Part shown: positions 1-8,364 of the stretch, in pieces
How positions within the stretch are numbered: the first letter of the stretch is position 1
Layout of the letters: the number at the start of each line of letters is the position of its first letter
NCBI GenBank assembly: GCA_046294345.1
Contig: JBKBJT010000004.1
Location: 62,001-126,000 of the forward strand
DNA: 64,000 bases
Origin: Ferrovibrio sp046294345
Lineage (GTDB): Bacteria > Pseudomonadota > Alphaproteobacteria > Ferrovibrionales > Ferrovibrionaceae
Reading direction: 5' to 3'
Translations under genes and position numbers: made by a program
Notes under the pieces: model-generated
The model's input: only the letters and a program-made list of their open reading frames with translations
Told to the model about the DNA's origin: nothing
Database searches by the model: none

Positions 1-510
1 ATCCCGAAGAATTCACAGAAGACCGACTGGGAGGTGGAGCTCGGCGTGGTGATCGGCAGCGAGGCGCGCTATGTCAGCGAGGCCGACGCCATGAAGCATG
101 TTGCGGGCTATTGCGTGATCAACGACGTTTCAGAACGCGCCTTCCAGACCGAACGTCACGGCCAGTGGACCAAGGGCAAGAGCGCCGACAGCTTCGGGCC
201 CATCGGCCCCTGGCTGGTCACCGCCGACGAGGTGCCCGATCCGCAGGGCCTAGCCATGTTCTGCGACGTGAATGGCAAACGCTTCCAGAACGGTTCGACC
301 AAGACCATGGTCTATGGCGTGCGTTATCTGGTCAGCTATCTGAGCCAGTTCATGTCACTGCAGCCGGGGGACATCATCTCCACCGGCACGCCGCCGGGCG
401 TCGGCATGGGCCAGAAGCCACCGGTGTATCTGAAGGATGGTGATACCATCCATCTCGGCATCGCGGGGCTGGGCGAGCAGCGCCAGACGGCGCGGAATTA
501 CCGCGCCTGA
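1..510 (+). CDS. Fumarylacetoacetate hydrolase family protein (5' partial)
   Basis: The reading frame is open from the first base, so the N-terminal part lies outside the window; the visible 169 residues are the C-terminal catalytic domain. The KTDWEVELGVVIG segment, the GKSADSFGPIGPWLV segment and the STGTPPGVGMGQKP loop are typical of FAH-fold hydrolases of the 2,4-diketo-3-deoxy-fuconate hydrolase/ureidoglycolate lyase type; the acidic residues of the metal site fall in the first two blocks. Family members cleave or hydrate keto acids. Next to 2-keto-3-deoxy sugar acid genes, a role in sugar-acid breakdown is likely, but the substrate is inferred. It converges on the kinase gene, with 15 bases between the two stops. 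Confidence 0.85.
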   Translation: MPKNSQKTDWEVELGVVIGSEARYVSEADAMKHVAGYCVINDVSERAFQTERHGQWTKGKSADSFGPIGPWLVTADEVPDPQGLAMFCDVNGKRFQNGSTKTMVYGVRYLVSYLSQFMSLQPGDIISTGTPPGVGMGQKPPVYLKDGDTIHLGIAGLGEQRQTARNYRA

Positions 511-525
511 GGCAATCGCCCCGGA

Positions 526-1473
526 TCAGAACGGTTCCGGCGCGGCGCGGCCGATGGAGCGGAAGTAGGCTTCGACGGCCGTGCGGCGCGGAATCGGGGC
601 GACCGCGCCGTAGCCGATGGTGGTGAGCGCGGCGGCCGCATTGGCATAACTGGCGGCATCCAACGGGCTGGCGCCGCGCACCAGCTCGGCCAGGAAGGCG
701 CCGTCGAAGCAATCGCCGGCGCCGGTGGCATCCACCGTCAGCACGCGGTGGCCAGCCAGTCGCCAGCGGCCTTCCGGATTGGCAATCAGCACACCTTCGG
801 CGCCGCATTTCAGCACCACCAGCGGAACACCCATGGCCCGGTAGTAATCGAGGATTGCCGCCGGCTCGCTCAACCCGCTCAGGGCCGTGGCATCCTCCAG
901 GCTGGGCAGGGCGATATCCGAAAGTTTCAGCGCGGCATGGATGGCTTCGCGCGCGGTTTCCAGCGGCCAGAGCTTCAGGCGCAGGTTGGTGTCGAAGGAT
1001 ACTTGCCTGCCGGCCTTGCGCATGCGGGCAATCGCCGCCATCGCGGTATCACGCATGCTGGTGCTGACCGCCAGCGTTATGCCGGACACATGCAATATCC
1101 TGGTGGCTTCCAGTGCCTCGCCGGGCAGGTCGGCCGGGGTCATCCGGCTGGCCGCCGAGTCCTTGCGATAGTAGGTAAAGGTATGACCACGTTCGTTGTG
1201 GGTGACGAAGTAGATTGCCGTTGCGGCATCCTCGCGGCGGCCGACTGTGCTGGTATCCACGCCCTCCTGGTGCCACAGATCGAGCAGCAGGTCGCCGAAG
1301 GGGTCGCGGCCCAGCAGGGTGCAGTAGCCGGCATGGGCCCCCTGGCGGGCCGCGGCAATCGCGCAGTTCGAGGTATCGCCACCGAAGCCACGCAAATACT
1401 GGTCGCTGTTCGTCCCGGCGGTCTGGTTGAATTCCACCATGGCTTCGCCGAGACAGAGAATATCGCATCCCAT
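526..1473 (-). CDS. kdgK: PfkB-family sugar kinase, probable 2-dehydro-3-deoxygluconokinase
   Basis: A 315-residue ribokinase/PfkB fold protein. The N-terminal substrate-binding GFGGDTSN segment is at residues 29-36, and the C-terminal PfkB signature DATGAGDCFDGAF contains the likely catalytic base Asp254 in GAGD. It would phosphorylate 2-keto-3-deoxy-gluconate (or a related sugar acid) to the 6-phosphate. The start at 1473 is chosen because AGGAGG lies about 10 bases upstream; an ATG 20 codons earlier has no such site. It is transcribed away from the gntR regulator, and the intergenic region carries a palindromic operator candidate. The substrate assignment rests on family and context; other 2-keto-3-deoxy acids or fructose-like sugars are possible. 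Confidence 0.8.
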   Translation of the reverse strand: MGCDILCLGEAMVEFNQTAGTNSDQYLRGFGGDTSNCAIAAARQGAHAGYCTLLGRDPFGDLLLDLWHQEGVDTSTVGRREDAATAIYFVTHNERGHTFTYYRKDSAASRMTPADLPGEALEATRILHVSGITLAVSTSMRDTAMAAIARMRKAGRQVSFDTNLRLKLWPLETAREAIHAALKLSDIALPSLEDATALSGLSEPAAILDYYRAMGVPLVVLKCGAEGVLIANPEGRWRLAGHRVLTVDATGAGDCFDGAFLAELVRGASPLDAASYANAAAALTTIGYGAVAPIPRRTAVEAYFRSIGRAAPEPF

Positions 1474-1533
1474 AATCGCAACGGCCTCCTGTCCCGTCTT
1501 TCCTAACCGAGACTGGCCGTGCGAGCAAGCCAA

Positions 1534-1545
1534 CTGACATATCAG
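1534..1545. promoter_or_regulatory. Operator candidate CTGACATATCAG (GntR site 1)
   Basis: A near-perfect 12-bp palindrome lies between the divergent kinase and gntR genes; a TATTAT hexamer follows at 1547-1552. A 10/12 match to its reverse complement occurs at 5121-5132, immediately behind the -10 element of the ABC transporter promoter. The neighbouring FCD-type GntR protein is the obvious candidate binder. The assignment is inference from position and recurrence. Confidence 0.5.
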
Positions 1546-1613
1546 ATATTATCTTGAGGCCGCCGGGGCCCGCTGCTACGGTGCTGGAAAGGCAGGAAAA
1601 AGGTCAGGCCGTC

Positions 1614-2321
1614 ATGGCAAAGAACAGTACGGTTCGCTCCACCCGGCTGGAGCGCCCGAAATCCCTCACCGAGCTGGTGAAGGACCATGTCCGTAACCGG
1701 ATCACCAACGGCGAACTGATGCTCGGCGAGGCGCTGTCAGAGAATGTGCTGGCCGCCCAGCTCGGCATTTCAAAGACACCGGTGCGCGAAGCCCTGCTGC
1801 AGCTCAAGCTGGAAGGGCTGGTCGACATCCAGCCTCAACGCGGCAGTTTCGTTTTCTCGCTGGCGCCCGACGAGGCGGCCGAGATGTGCCAGTATCGCGT
1901 CATCCTGGAAAGTGCGGCCCTGCGCGATGCGCTGTCCAACGATGAGGCCGGGCTGATCGATGCGCTGGAACAGAATGTGAAGCGCATGGCCAAGGCCGTG
2001 GCCGATGGCGACATTCCGGCCTATCGGCGGCTGGATACGGAATATCACCGTCACATTCTGGCACGGGCCAATAACCGCTTCCTGACTCAGGCGCACCAGC
2101 AGCTTGAAATGAAGATCCAGGCTTTGCGCGCCAGCGTCACATCGAAAGAGCGCACGGTGGGTGATTCACTCACCGAACACCAGAATATCGTGAAACTGCT
2201 AAAGACCCATGAACGCACCAAGGCACTGAACCTGCTGGGGGTGCATATCCGCGCCGCGTCGCGCGACTATCAGATCATCCTGCAGGAGCAGGCGCGTGGC
2301 CGGGAGCGCAAGAGTGGCTGA
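1614..2321 (+). CDS. GntR-family transcriptional regulator, FCD (FadR) subfamily
   Basis: A 235-residue regulator: an N-terminal winged helix-turn-helix (about residues 14-75, including ENVLAAQLGISKTPVREALLQ) followed by an all-helical FCD effector domain (about 95-220). The FCD metal/ligand residues appear in the YRRLDTEYHRHIL segment and the later ...LTEHQNIV segment. FCD regulators usually sense sugar acids or other organic acids and repress their catabolic genes. The start at 1614 follows an AGGAAAAAGG sequence; the frame opens 20 codons earlier but without a better site. The gene heads a co-directional run (exporter, dehydratase) and is divergent from the kinase, so autoregulation and control of the island are likely. 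Confidence 0.9.
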   Translation: MAKNSTVRSTRLERPKSLTELVKDHVRNRITNGELMLGEALSENVLAAQLGISKTPVREALLQLKLEGLVDIQPQRGSFVFSLAPDEAAEMCQYRVILESAALRDALSNDEAGLIDALEQNVKRMAKAVADGDIPAYRRLDTEYHRHILARANNRFLTQAHQQLEMKIQALRASVTSKERTVGDSLTEHQNIVKLLKTHERTKALNLLGVHIRAASRDYQIILQEQARGRERKSG

Positions 2322-3213
2322 ACGCAGCATGGCCGGTGCTGCGCCTGCACAACAGGAGGCCGGCCATTGGCGCGGCATCCTGTTCATGCTGCTGGGTACG
2401 GCGCTCTTCACCTTCAACGATGCGCTGGGCAAGTGGATGGTGGCCAGCGTGGCCGTGGGCCAGTTGCTGTTCATCCGCTCTGCCGCCGCGCTGGCGATCC
2501 TGCTGCCGATGGTGCATCGCGCCGGCTGGCGCCAGGTCTTTTTGCTGGAGCAACCCGGCCGACACGTCATCCGCCTGGCGCTGATTGTGGCGGAAGTGGC
2601 CTGCTTCTATCTTGCCGTGCGACATCTGCCGCTAGCCGATGTGATGGCGGTGTATCAGGCCACGCCGCTGATCGTCACCGTGCTGGCTATCCCCCTGCTG
2701 GGCGAGACCGTCGGCTGGCGGCGCGGCATTGCCGTGGCGGTCGGCTTCGGCGGCGTTCTGCTGGTGCTGCAGCCGCAGGCCGGCGTCTTCACGGCGCCGG
2801 CCTTGATCGCGCTGGCCGGCAGCCTGGCCTATGCACTGATGATGATCGCCACGCGCAAGCTGCGCTCGACCGGCGCGCTGTCGCTGATCGTCTATCACAC
2901 GCTGGCCGTCGGCGGGGCTGGACTGCTGACCCTGCCCTGGGGCTGGTCGCCGGTGGGCATGCTGGATATTGCCTATCTGGCATTGATCGGGGTGGTGGCG
3001 ACGCTGGCGCATATGAGCATGAACCAGGCCCTGCGGCTGGCGCCGGCCGCCATCGTGGTGCCCTATACCTATACCTCGCTGCTCTGGGCGATCCTGCTCG
3101 GCTGGCTGTTCTTCGCCGACCTGCCGACCATGCCGATGCTGGCCGGCGCCGGGATCATCGTCGCCAGTGGCCTGTTTGTTCTGCATCGCGAGCGGCTGGT
3201 CAGGCCGGCATAG
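2314..3213 (+). CDS. DMT-superfamily transporter (EamA-type)
   Basis: A 299-residue inner-membrane protein with ten predicted hydrophobic helices arranged as two EamA repeats; the second repeat includes the conserved VPYTYTSLLWAILLGWLFFAD segment. Family members export metabolites or amino acids, or take up solutes such as S-adenosylmethionine; the substrate cannot be read here. The GTG start at 2314 is chosen because GGGAG sits 7 bases upstream; it overlaps the gntR stop, implying translational coupling. Alternatives are GTG 2296 and ATG 2329. Its place between regulator and dehydratase suggests a link to the sugar-acid pathway, perhaps overflow of an intermediate, which is inference. Confidence 0.8.
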   Translation: MAERSMAGAAPAQQEAGHWRGILFMLLGTALFTFNDALGKWMVASVAVGQLLFIRSAAALAILLPMVHRAGWRQVFLLEQPGRHVIRLALIVAEVACFYLAVRHLPLADVMAVYQATPLIVTVLAIPLLGETVGWRRGIAVAVGFGGVLLVLQPQAGVFTAPALIALAGSLAYALMMIATRKLRSTGALSLIVYHTLAVGGAGLLTLPWGWSPVGMLDIAYLALIGVVATLAHMSMNQALRLAPAAIVVPYTYTSLLWAILLGWLFFADLPTMPMLAGAGIIVASGLFVLHRERLVRPA

Positions 3214-3239
3214 CGATATCGCGTTGAGGGAGTGAAGCA

Positions 3240-5021
3240 ATGACCGAGAAGAAGAAAACGCTGCGCAGCCGGGAATGGTTCGACAATCCGCATGATCCCG
3301 GCATGACGGCGCTGTATCTGGAGCGATACCTGAATTTCGGCCTGACGCTGGCCGAGTTGCGCGGCGGCAAGCCGATCATCGGCATTGCCCAGTCGGGCAG
3401 TGACCTGTCACCCTGCAACCGCCACCATATCGAGCTGGCCAAGCGTGTGCGCGATGGTATTCGCGATGCTGGTGGCATCCCGTTTGAATTTCCCACCCAT
3501 CCGATCCAGGAAACCGGCAAACGGCCGACAGCGGCACTAGACCGCAACCTGCTTTATCTCGGTCTGGCAGAGTTACTCTATTCCTACCCGCTGGATGGCG
3601 TGGTGTTGACCACGGGCTGCGACAAGACCACGCCGGGCATGCTAATGGCCGCCGCCACGGTAGACATCCCTGCCATCGTCCTGTCGGGCGGACCGATGCT
3701 GGATGGCTGGTACAAGGGCCAGCTGGCCGGCTCGGGCACGGTGATCTGGTACGCGCGCCAGGAATTGGCCGCCGGCCGCATCAATTACGATGAATTCCTG
3801 GCCATGGTGGCCTCTTCTGCGCCCAGCCCGGGCCATTGCAACACCATGGGCACGGCGCTTTCCATGAACAGCATGGCCGAGGCGCTGGGCATGTCGCTGC
3901 CCGGCTGCGCTTCGATTCCGGCGCCCTATCGCGAACGTGCCCAGATGGCCTACGAGACCGGTCGGCGTGCGGTGGAAATCGTGCATGAGGACCTCCGACC
4001 GTCGAAGATCATGACGCGCAAGGCTTTTGAGAATGCCATCGTGGCGGCCAGCGCGCTGGGTGCCTCCACCAACTGCCCGCCGCATCTGAATGCCATCGCC
4101 CGCCATATGGGCGTCGATCTGGATGTGAAGGACTGGGACAAGGTGGGCTATCACATCCCGCTACTGGTGAACTGCATGCCGGCGGGTGCCCATCTGGGCG
4201 AGGGCTTCCATCGCGCCGGCGGCGTGCCGGTGGTGATGCGCGAACTGCTGGAGGCCGGCAAGCTGCATGCCGACGTGATCACAGTGAACGGCCGCACCAT
4301 GGGCGAGAACGTGAAGGACGCGGTCTGCGAGGATCGCGACGTGATCCGGCCTTATGCCCAGCCACTCCTGCCGGAGGCCGGGTTCGCCGTGCTGTCGGGT
4401 ACGTTGTTCGATTCGGCAGTAATGAAAACCTCAGTGATCTCGGCCGAATTCCGCCGCCAATACCTGGAACGGCCGGGTGATCCCGACGCTTTTGAGGGTA
4501 CGGCCATCGTGTTCGAGGGGCCGGAGGATTATCACGCCCGGATCAACGATCCGGCCCTGCCGATCGACCAAAACAGCATCCTGGTGATCCGCAATACCGG
4601 GCCGGTCGGTTATCCGGGCGCGGCGGAAGTGGTGAACATGCTGCCGCCGGATCGTCTGGTGAAGCAGGGGATCAATCTGCTGCCCTGCATTGGCGATGGC
4701 CGCCAGAGCGGCACTTCGGCCAGTCCGTCGATCCTCAATGCCTCGCCCGAGGCTGCGGTCGGCGGCGGGCTCGCGCTGCTGAAGACGGGGGATCGAATCC
4801 GCATCGACCTGGCCAAGCGTAAAGCCGACATCATGATCTCCAGTGAAGAACTGGAGAAACGGCGCAAGGCCTGGACCCCGCCGCAGTTGGTGAACCAGAC
4901 GCCGTGGCAGGAATTGCAGCGCCGGTATGTCGGACAATTGTCCACAGGCGGTTGCCTTGATTTTGCTACGGGATATCAGCGTATTGCCGAAACTTTTGGT
5001 GTGCCGCGGCATAATCACTGA
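3240..5021 (+). CDS. IlvD/Edd-family sugar-acid dehydratase, D-xylonate/L-arabonate dehydratase-like
   Basis: A 593-residue Fe-S dehydratase. The three cluster cysteines are visible: Cys59 (SDLSPCNRHH), Cys127 (TTGCDKTTPG) and Cys200 (PSPGHCNTMGT). From memory, the length, the N-terminal SREWFDNP...MTALYLERY pattern and the C-terminal PRHNH closely match the xylonate dehydratase of Caulobacter. The reaction removes water from an aldonic acid to give a 2-keto-3-deoxy acid. With a downstream 2-keto-3-deoxygalactonate kinase and aldolase, hexonates (galactonate, fuconate) are also plausible substrates. A GAGGGAGTGAAG ribosome site precedes the ATG, and the gap to the upstream exporter is only 26 bases. 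Confidence 0.85.
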   Translation: MTEKKKTLRSREWFDNPHDPGMTALYLERYLNFGLTLAELRGGKPIIGIAQSGSDLSPCNRHHIELAKRVRDGIRDAGGIPFEFPTHPIQETGKRPTAALDRNLLYLGLAELLYSYPLDGVVLTTGCDKTTPGMLMAAATVDIPAIVLSGGPMLDGWYKGQLAGSGTVIWYARQELAAGRINYDEFLAMVASSAPSPGHCNTMGTALSMNSMAEALGMSLPGCASIPAPYRERAQMAYETGRRAVEIVHEDLRPSKIMTRKAFENAIVAASALGASTNCPPHLNAIARHMGVDLDVKDWDKVGYHIPLLVNCMPAGAHLGEGFHRAGGVPVVMRELLEAGKLHADVITVNGRTMGENVKDAVCEDRDVIRPYAQPLLPEAGFAVLSGTLFDSAVMKTSVISAEFRRQYLERPGDPDAFEGTAIVFEGPEDYHARINDPALPIDQNSILVIRNTGPVGYPGAAEVVNMLPPDRLVKQGINLLPCIGDGRQSGTSASPSILNASPEAAVGGGLALLKTGDRIRIDLAKRKADIMISSEELEKRRKAWTPPQLVNQTPWQELQRRYVGQLSTGGCLDFATGYQRIAETFGVPRHNH

Positions 5022-5093
5022 ACCGACGCGCAAGCAGCGCATGTATCGCCGAGCAATAAGTACGCGTCAGCTCTAAGTCGAAGGAATCAGGGC

Positions 5094-5122
5094 TTGGCAG
5101 GCGATTTTGTGCTGGCTAAACT
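5094..5122 (+). promoter_or_regulatory. Sigma-70-type promoter for the sugar ABC operon
   Basis: TTGGCA (5094-5099) and TAAACT (5117-5122) are separated by 17 bases, fitting -35/-10 spacing about 90 bases upstream of the binding-protein start. The palindrome at 5121-5132 overlaps the -10 end, a typical repressor geometry. Confidence 0.5.
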
Positions 5123-5132
5123 GATATATGAG
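5121..5132. promoter_or_regulatory. Operator candidate CTGATATATGAG (GntR site 2)
   Basis: This matches 10 of 12 bases of the reverse complement of the palindrome at 1534-1545 and overlaps the predicted -10 box of the ABC transporter promoter. A repressor bound here would block the start site. The likely binder is the GntR/FCD protein encoded at 1614. Confidence 0.5.
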
Positions 5133-5211
5133 ATGCTACGAAGGCGTGCCACGTCGCATTGAAAACCGACACAAAAAAACCCACAACGGGTCAGGCAGGG
5201 AGGAATAAAAA

Positions 5212-6591
5212 ATGCGTAAGTCAGCCATGCGTAAAACCGCGGGGTGGGTTGTCGCCGCCGCCGTACTGGCCGGTGCCACTCCGGCACTGGCGCAGGAAAA
5301 GCTCACGGTCTGGTTCAACAAGGGCTTTTATCCCGCCGAAGACACCGCACTGAATGCGGTGATCGAGCGCTTCCAGCAGAAGACCGGCGTGAAGGTCGAA
5401 CTCAGCCTGTTCGGCGTGGAAGACATCATCACCAAATCGGTCTCGGCCGTGGAAGCCAAGTCGCCGCCCGATGCCGCTTTCGGCTGGACCTTCGATTTCC
5501 GTACGGCCGGCAAGTGGGCCTATGAAGGCAAGCTGGAGGATCTCTCCGACATCATCACGCCCAACAAGGACAAGTTCCTGCCTGGCGTGCTGGACACCGC
5601 TTTCCTGCAGGGCCCGGGCGGCAAGCGCGCCTATTACGGCATGCCGATCTACCAGCAAACCATGCACGCCAATTACTGGAAGGACATGGTCGAGGAAGCC
5701 GGCTTCAAGGAAAGCGACATTCCGAAGGACTGGAAGGGCTACTGGTCCTTCTGGTGCGACAAGGTGCAGCCTGCCCTGCGCGCCAAGGGCAAGCGCGTCT
5801 ATGGCATCGGCCATCCCTCCTCGGTGGAAGCCTCCGATACCTTCTACAGCTTCCTGTCCTATGTGAATGCCTACAATGCCATGCCGGTCGACAAGGACGG
5901 CAAGCTGCTGATCAACGATCCGAAGATCAAGGCCGGCATGGTCGCCGCCCTGAAGGACTATACGGATATCGTGATTAAGGGCTGCACGCCGCCCGGTTCG
6001 CTGTCGTGGAAGGATGTCGACAACAACGTGGCCTTCCATAACAAGACCACGCCGATGACGCATAACGCGACCATCTCGCTGCCCGGCAAGCACATGGACG
6101 ACATGATGAATGCCAAGGAAGAGAAGGATCGTGCCCAGGCCAAGACCAATTACTACGACCTGATCCGTACCACCAACTGGCCGGCCAAACCCGATGGGCA
6201 GGCTCTGCCCAACCTGGTGTCGATCAAGCTGGCCGTAGTGTTCGCCGATGCGCCGAACAAGAAGCGGGGCAAGGAGTTCCTCGCTTTCCTGTCGCAACCC
6301 GAGAACCTGATCCCGTATACGGAAGGGTCGCTCGGCCGCTGGTTCCCGGTCACCAAGGAAGCGGCAGAACGCCCCTTCTGGCAGGAAGACCAGCATCGCA
6401 AGAACGTCTACCAGCAGTTCGTCAAGCAGCCCACCGTGCCGTTCCCGTTCGTCTATAATTATAAGTTCACCACGGTGAACGCGGAGAACGTCTGGGGCCG
6501 CGCGATGTCGCGTGTTGTGCAGGACAAGGTTTCGCCCGAGCAGGCTGTGGACGAGATGTTCGCCCGCATCAAGCAGCTCGTCGAAGGCTAA
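5212..6591 (+). CDS. Sugar ABC transporter, periplasmic substrate-binding protein (CUT1 type)
   Basis: A 459-residue exported solute-binding protein of the extracellular family 1 (maltose-binding-protein-like) fold. Residues 1-27 are a classic Sec signal peptide ending TPALA before QEKL; the mature part begins LTVWFNKGFYPAEDTALNAVIERF, a normal family 1 opening. There is no lipobox, so it should be soluble in the periplasm. GGGAGGAAT precedes the ATG. It is the first gene of a four-gene transporter set with two permeases and an ATPase, and starts from its own promoter. The ligand is unknown; a sugar, aldonic acid or oligosaccharide feeding the adjacent dehydratase/aldolase pathway is the simplest reading. 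Confidence 0.9.
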   Translation: MRKSAMRKTAGWVVAAAVLAGATPALAQEKLTVWFNKGFYPAEDTALNAVIERFQQKTGVKVELSLFGVEDIITKSVSAVEAKSPPDAAFGWTFDFRTAGKWAYEGKLEDLSDIITPNKDKFLPGVLDTAFLQGPGGKRAYYGMPIYQQTMHANYWKDMVEEAGFKESDIPKDWKGYWSFWCDKVQPALRAKGKRVYGIGHPSSVEASDTFYSFLSYVNAYNAMPVDKDGKLLINDPKIKAGMVAALKDYTDIVIKGCTPPGSLSWKDVDNNVAFHNKTTPMTHNATISLPGKHMDDMMNAKEEKDRAQAKTNYYDLIRTTNWPAKPDGQALPNLVSIKLAVVFADAPNKKRGKEFLAFLSQPENLIPYTEGSLGRWFPVTKEAAERPFWQEDQHRKNVYQQFVKQPTVPFPFVYNYKFTTVNAENVWGRAMSRVVQDKVSPEQAVDEMFARIKQLVEG

Positions 6592-6614
6592 CATTTAGAT
6601 AGCGGCTGATCGTC

Positions 6615-7493
6615 GTGGTTGCAGTTACCGACGTGCAAGCCGGGGAAAAGGCCCCAGGCCGCCTCTCGCAGGAGGCGACCTGGGGTCTGATTTTCCTGGT
6701 CCCCTATATCGTACTGTTCCTCGCGCTGGTGATCTATCCGGTGGGCTACGGCCTCATCCTGGGCACCAATCCGAAAAGCTATCTGCGCCTGTGGGGCGAT
6801 CCGATTTTCCTGCGCACCATCGTCAATACGGCGGTTTTTCTTGGTGTGGCGGTGAACCTGAAGCTGTTTCTGGCCCTGCTGCTGTCTGGCTTCTTCGTGC
6901 ATGAGCAGCGCTGGATCCGATGGCTCAGTGTGATCTTCATCCTGCCCTGGGCGATTCCCTCGATTCCCACCATCCTGTCCTTCCGCTGGATGCTGAATGC
7001 GGAATGGGGAATGATCAATTCGCTGATCTTCCGCTTCACGCTGGAAGACGGGCCTAACTGGCTGCTCGACCGCTGGAGCGGTCTGGCCATGATCTGTGTG
7101 GTCCACATCTGGAAATATCTGCCGTTCTGGACGCTGATCATGCTGGCCGGCCGGCTAGCGATCCCCAAAGACCTTTATGAATCTGCCGATGTGGATGGCG
7201 CCAGCGGGCTGCAGAAATTCCGTTATGTCACCTTTCCGAGCATGCGGAACCTCTACATCACCTGCACCCTGCTTTCGACCATCATGAGCCTGGGCGATTT
7301 CAACTCGATCTATCTGCTTACCGGCGGTGGCCCGGCCGATGCAACCCAGACCCTTGCGACCCTGGGCATTCGCTATGCTTTCGGCATGTCGGAGGTCGAA
7401 GTCGGCGTCTCCACCGTCGTCGTGGCACTGCCTATCATGTTGCCGCTGCTGATCCTCATGCTGCGCCGCATGAAGAAGGGCGAACAGCCATGA
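6615..7493 (+). CDS. Sugar ABC transporter permease (MalF/UgpA type)
   Basis: A 292-residue inner-membrane permease with six predicted helices and the EAA loop (LYESADVDGASGLQKFRYVTFP, around residues 190-211) that docks on the ATPase. The soluble N-terminal ~20 residues precede the first helix (GLIFLVPYIVLFLALVIYPV). The GTG start at 6615 lacks a strong Shine-Dalgarno sequence; GTG 6633 is an alternative. It ends inside the start of the second permease (ATGA overlap), so the two are translationally coupled. Confidence 0.88.
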   Translation: MVAVTDVQAGEKAPGRLSQEATWGLIFLVPYIVLFLALVIYPVGYGLILGTNPKSYLRLWGDPIFLRTIVNTAVFLGVAVNLKLFLALLLSGFFVHEQRWIRWLSVIFILPWAIPSIPTILSFRWMLNAEWGMINSLIFRFTLEDGPNWLLDRWSGLAMICVVHIWKYLPFWTLIMLAGRLAIPKDLYESADVDGASGLQKFRYVTFPSMRNLYITCTLLSTIMSLGDFNSIYLLTGGGPADATQTLATLGIRYAFGMSEVEVGVSTVVVALPIMLPLLILMLRRMKKGEQP

Positions 7494-8326
7494 AGAAGAT
7501 ATTGAATGAGGGGCGCCTTGTCCTAGTCGGCGTGCTGATCCTGGTCTGGACCCTGATCCCGATCTACCACCTATTCGTCATGTCGATCACGCCACGGGTG
7601 GAAACCTTCGCCGGCGCCATATGGCCGTCACGCCCGACACTGGAAAACTATGAAACGGTGGTGAAGCAGGGCCACTATTATCTGGAGCATTTCTGGCAGC
7701 AATTGTGGAACAGTGCCTTCGTTGCCGTGATGGTCTGCCTCATCACGCTGGCGATCTCTGCAACTGCCACTTTCGCCATCAGCCGGCTGAGGGTGCGGGG
7801 CGGTCGGTTGGTTTCCAACATGGCGCTGGCGACCTACCTGATCCCACCGGCTTTCCTGGCCATCCCAATGTACAAGGTGATGGGCATTTACGGCCTGCTG
7901 AACACACAATGGGCGCTGATTCTCACGATGGTGACCTTCGCCTCGCCATACGCGATCTGGGTACTGAAGCAATATGCCGACAAGCTGCCCTATGAACTGG
8001 ATGAGGCAGCCCGCATTGATGGTGCAAGTCCGCTGCAGATTTTTCGCCTGATTTATCTGCCGCTGATGGCGCCGTCGCTGGTGGCGATCGGCACATATGC
8101 ATTGTTGCTGGCCTGGAACGAGTATCTTTATGCCTTCCTGCTGCTGTCGGCCGACAGAGAGATCACCCTTGCCGTGGCTTTGGGGCATTTCCTCACCACC
8201 GATGATGCCCCGTTCAATGTGCTGATGGCGACGGGCGCGGTCTATGCCCTGCCGCCGGCAGCGGTTTACTACGCCTTCCGGCGCTACATGGTTTCCGGGC
8301 TCACTGCGGGGGCGGTGAAGTCGTAA
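7490..8326 (+). CDS. Sugar ABC transporter permease (MalG/UgpE type)
   Basis: A 278-residue, six-helix permease of the CUT1 MalG class, pairing with the upstream permease. Its EAA loop, YELDEAARIDGASPLQIFRLI, is well preserved near residues 166-186. The start overlaps the previous stop by four bases. A 38-base gap with a GACAGGGAG ribosome site leads to the ATPase gene. Confidence 0.9.
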   Translation: MKKILNEGRLVLVGVLILVWTLIPIYHLFVMSITPRVETFAGAIWPSRPTLENYETVVKQGHYYLEHFWQQLWNSAFVAVMVCLITLAISATATFAISRLRVRGGRLVSNMALATYLIPPAFLAIPMYKVMGIYGLLNTQWALILTMVTFASPYAIWVLKQYADKLPYELDEAARIDGASPLQIFRLIYLPLMAPSLVAIGTYALLLAWNEYLYAFLLLSADREITLAVALGHFLTTDDAPFNVLMATGAVYALPPAAVYYAFRRYMVSGLTAGAVKS

Positions 8327-8364
8327 ACAGGTCAACGACAAGAAAGAGTGACAGGGAGTTCGAG

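Noticed and set aside
5221..6594. 457-codon open frame on the minus strand, opposite the sugar-binding protein gene
   Set aside because: It is a mirror of a strongly coding high-GC gene with a signal peptide and family motifs; the antisense product has no recognisable domain or ribosome site.
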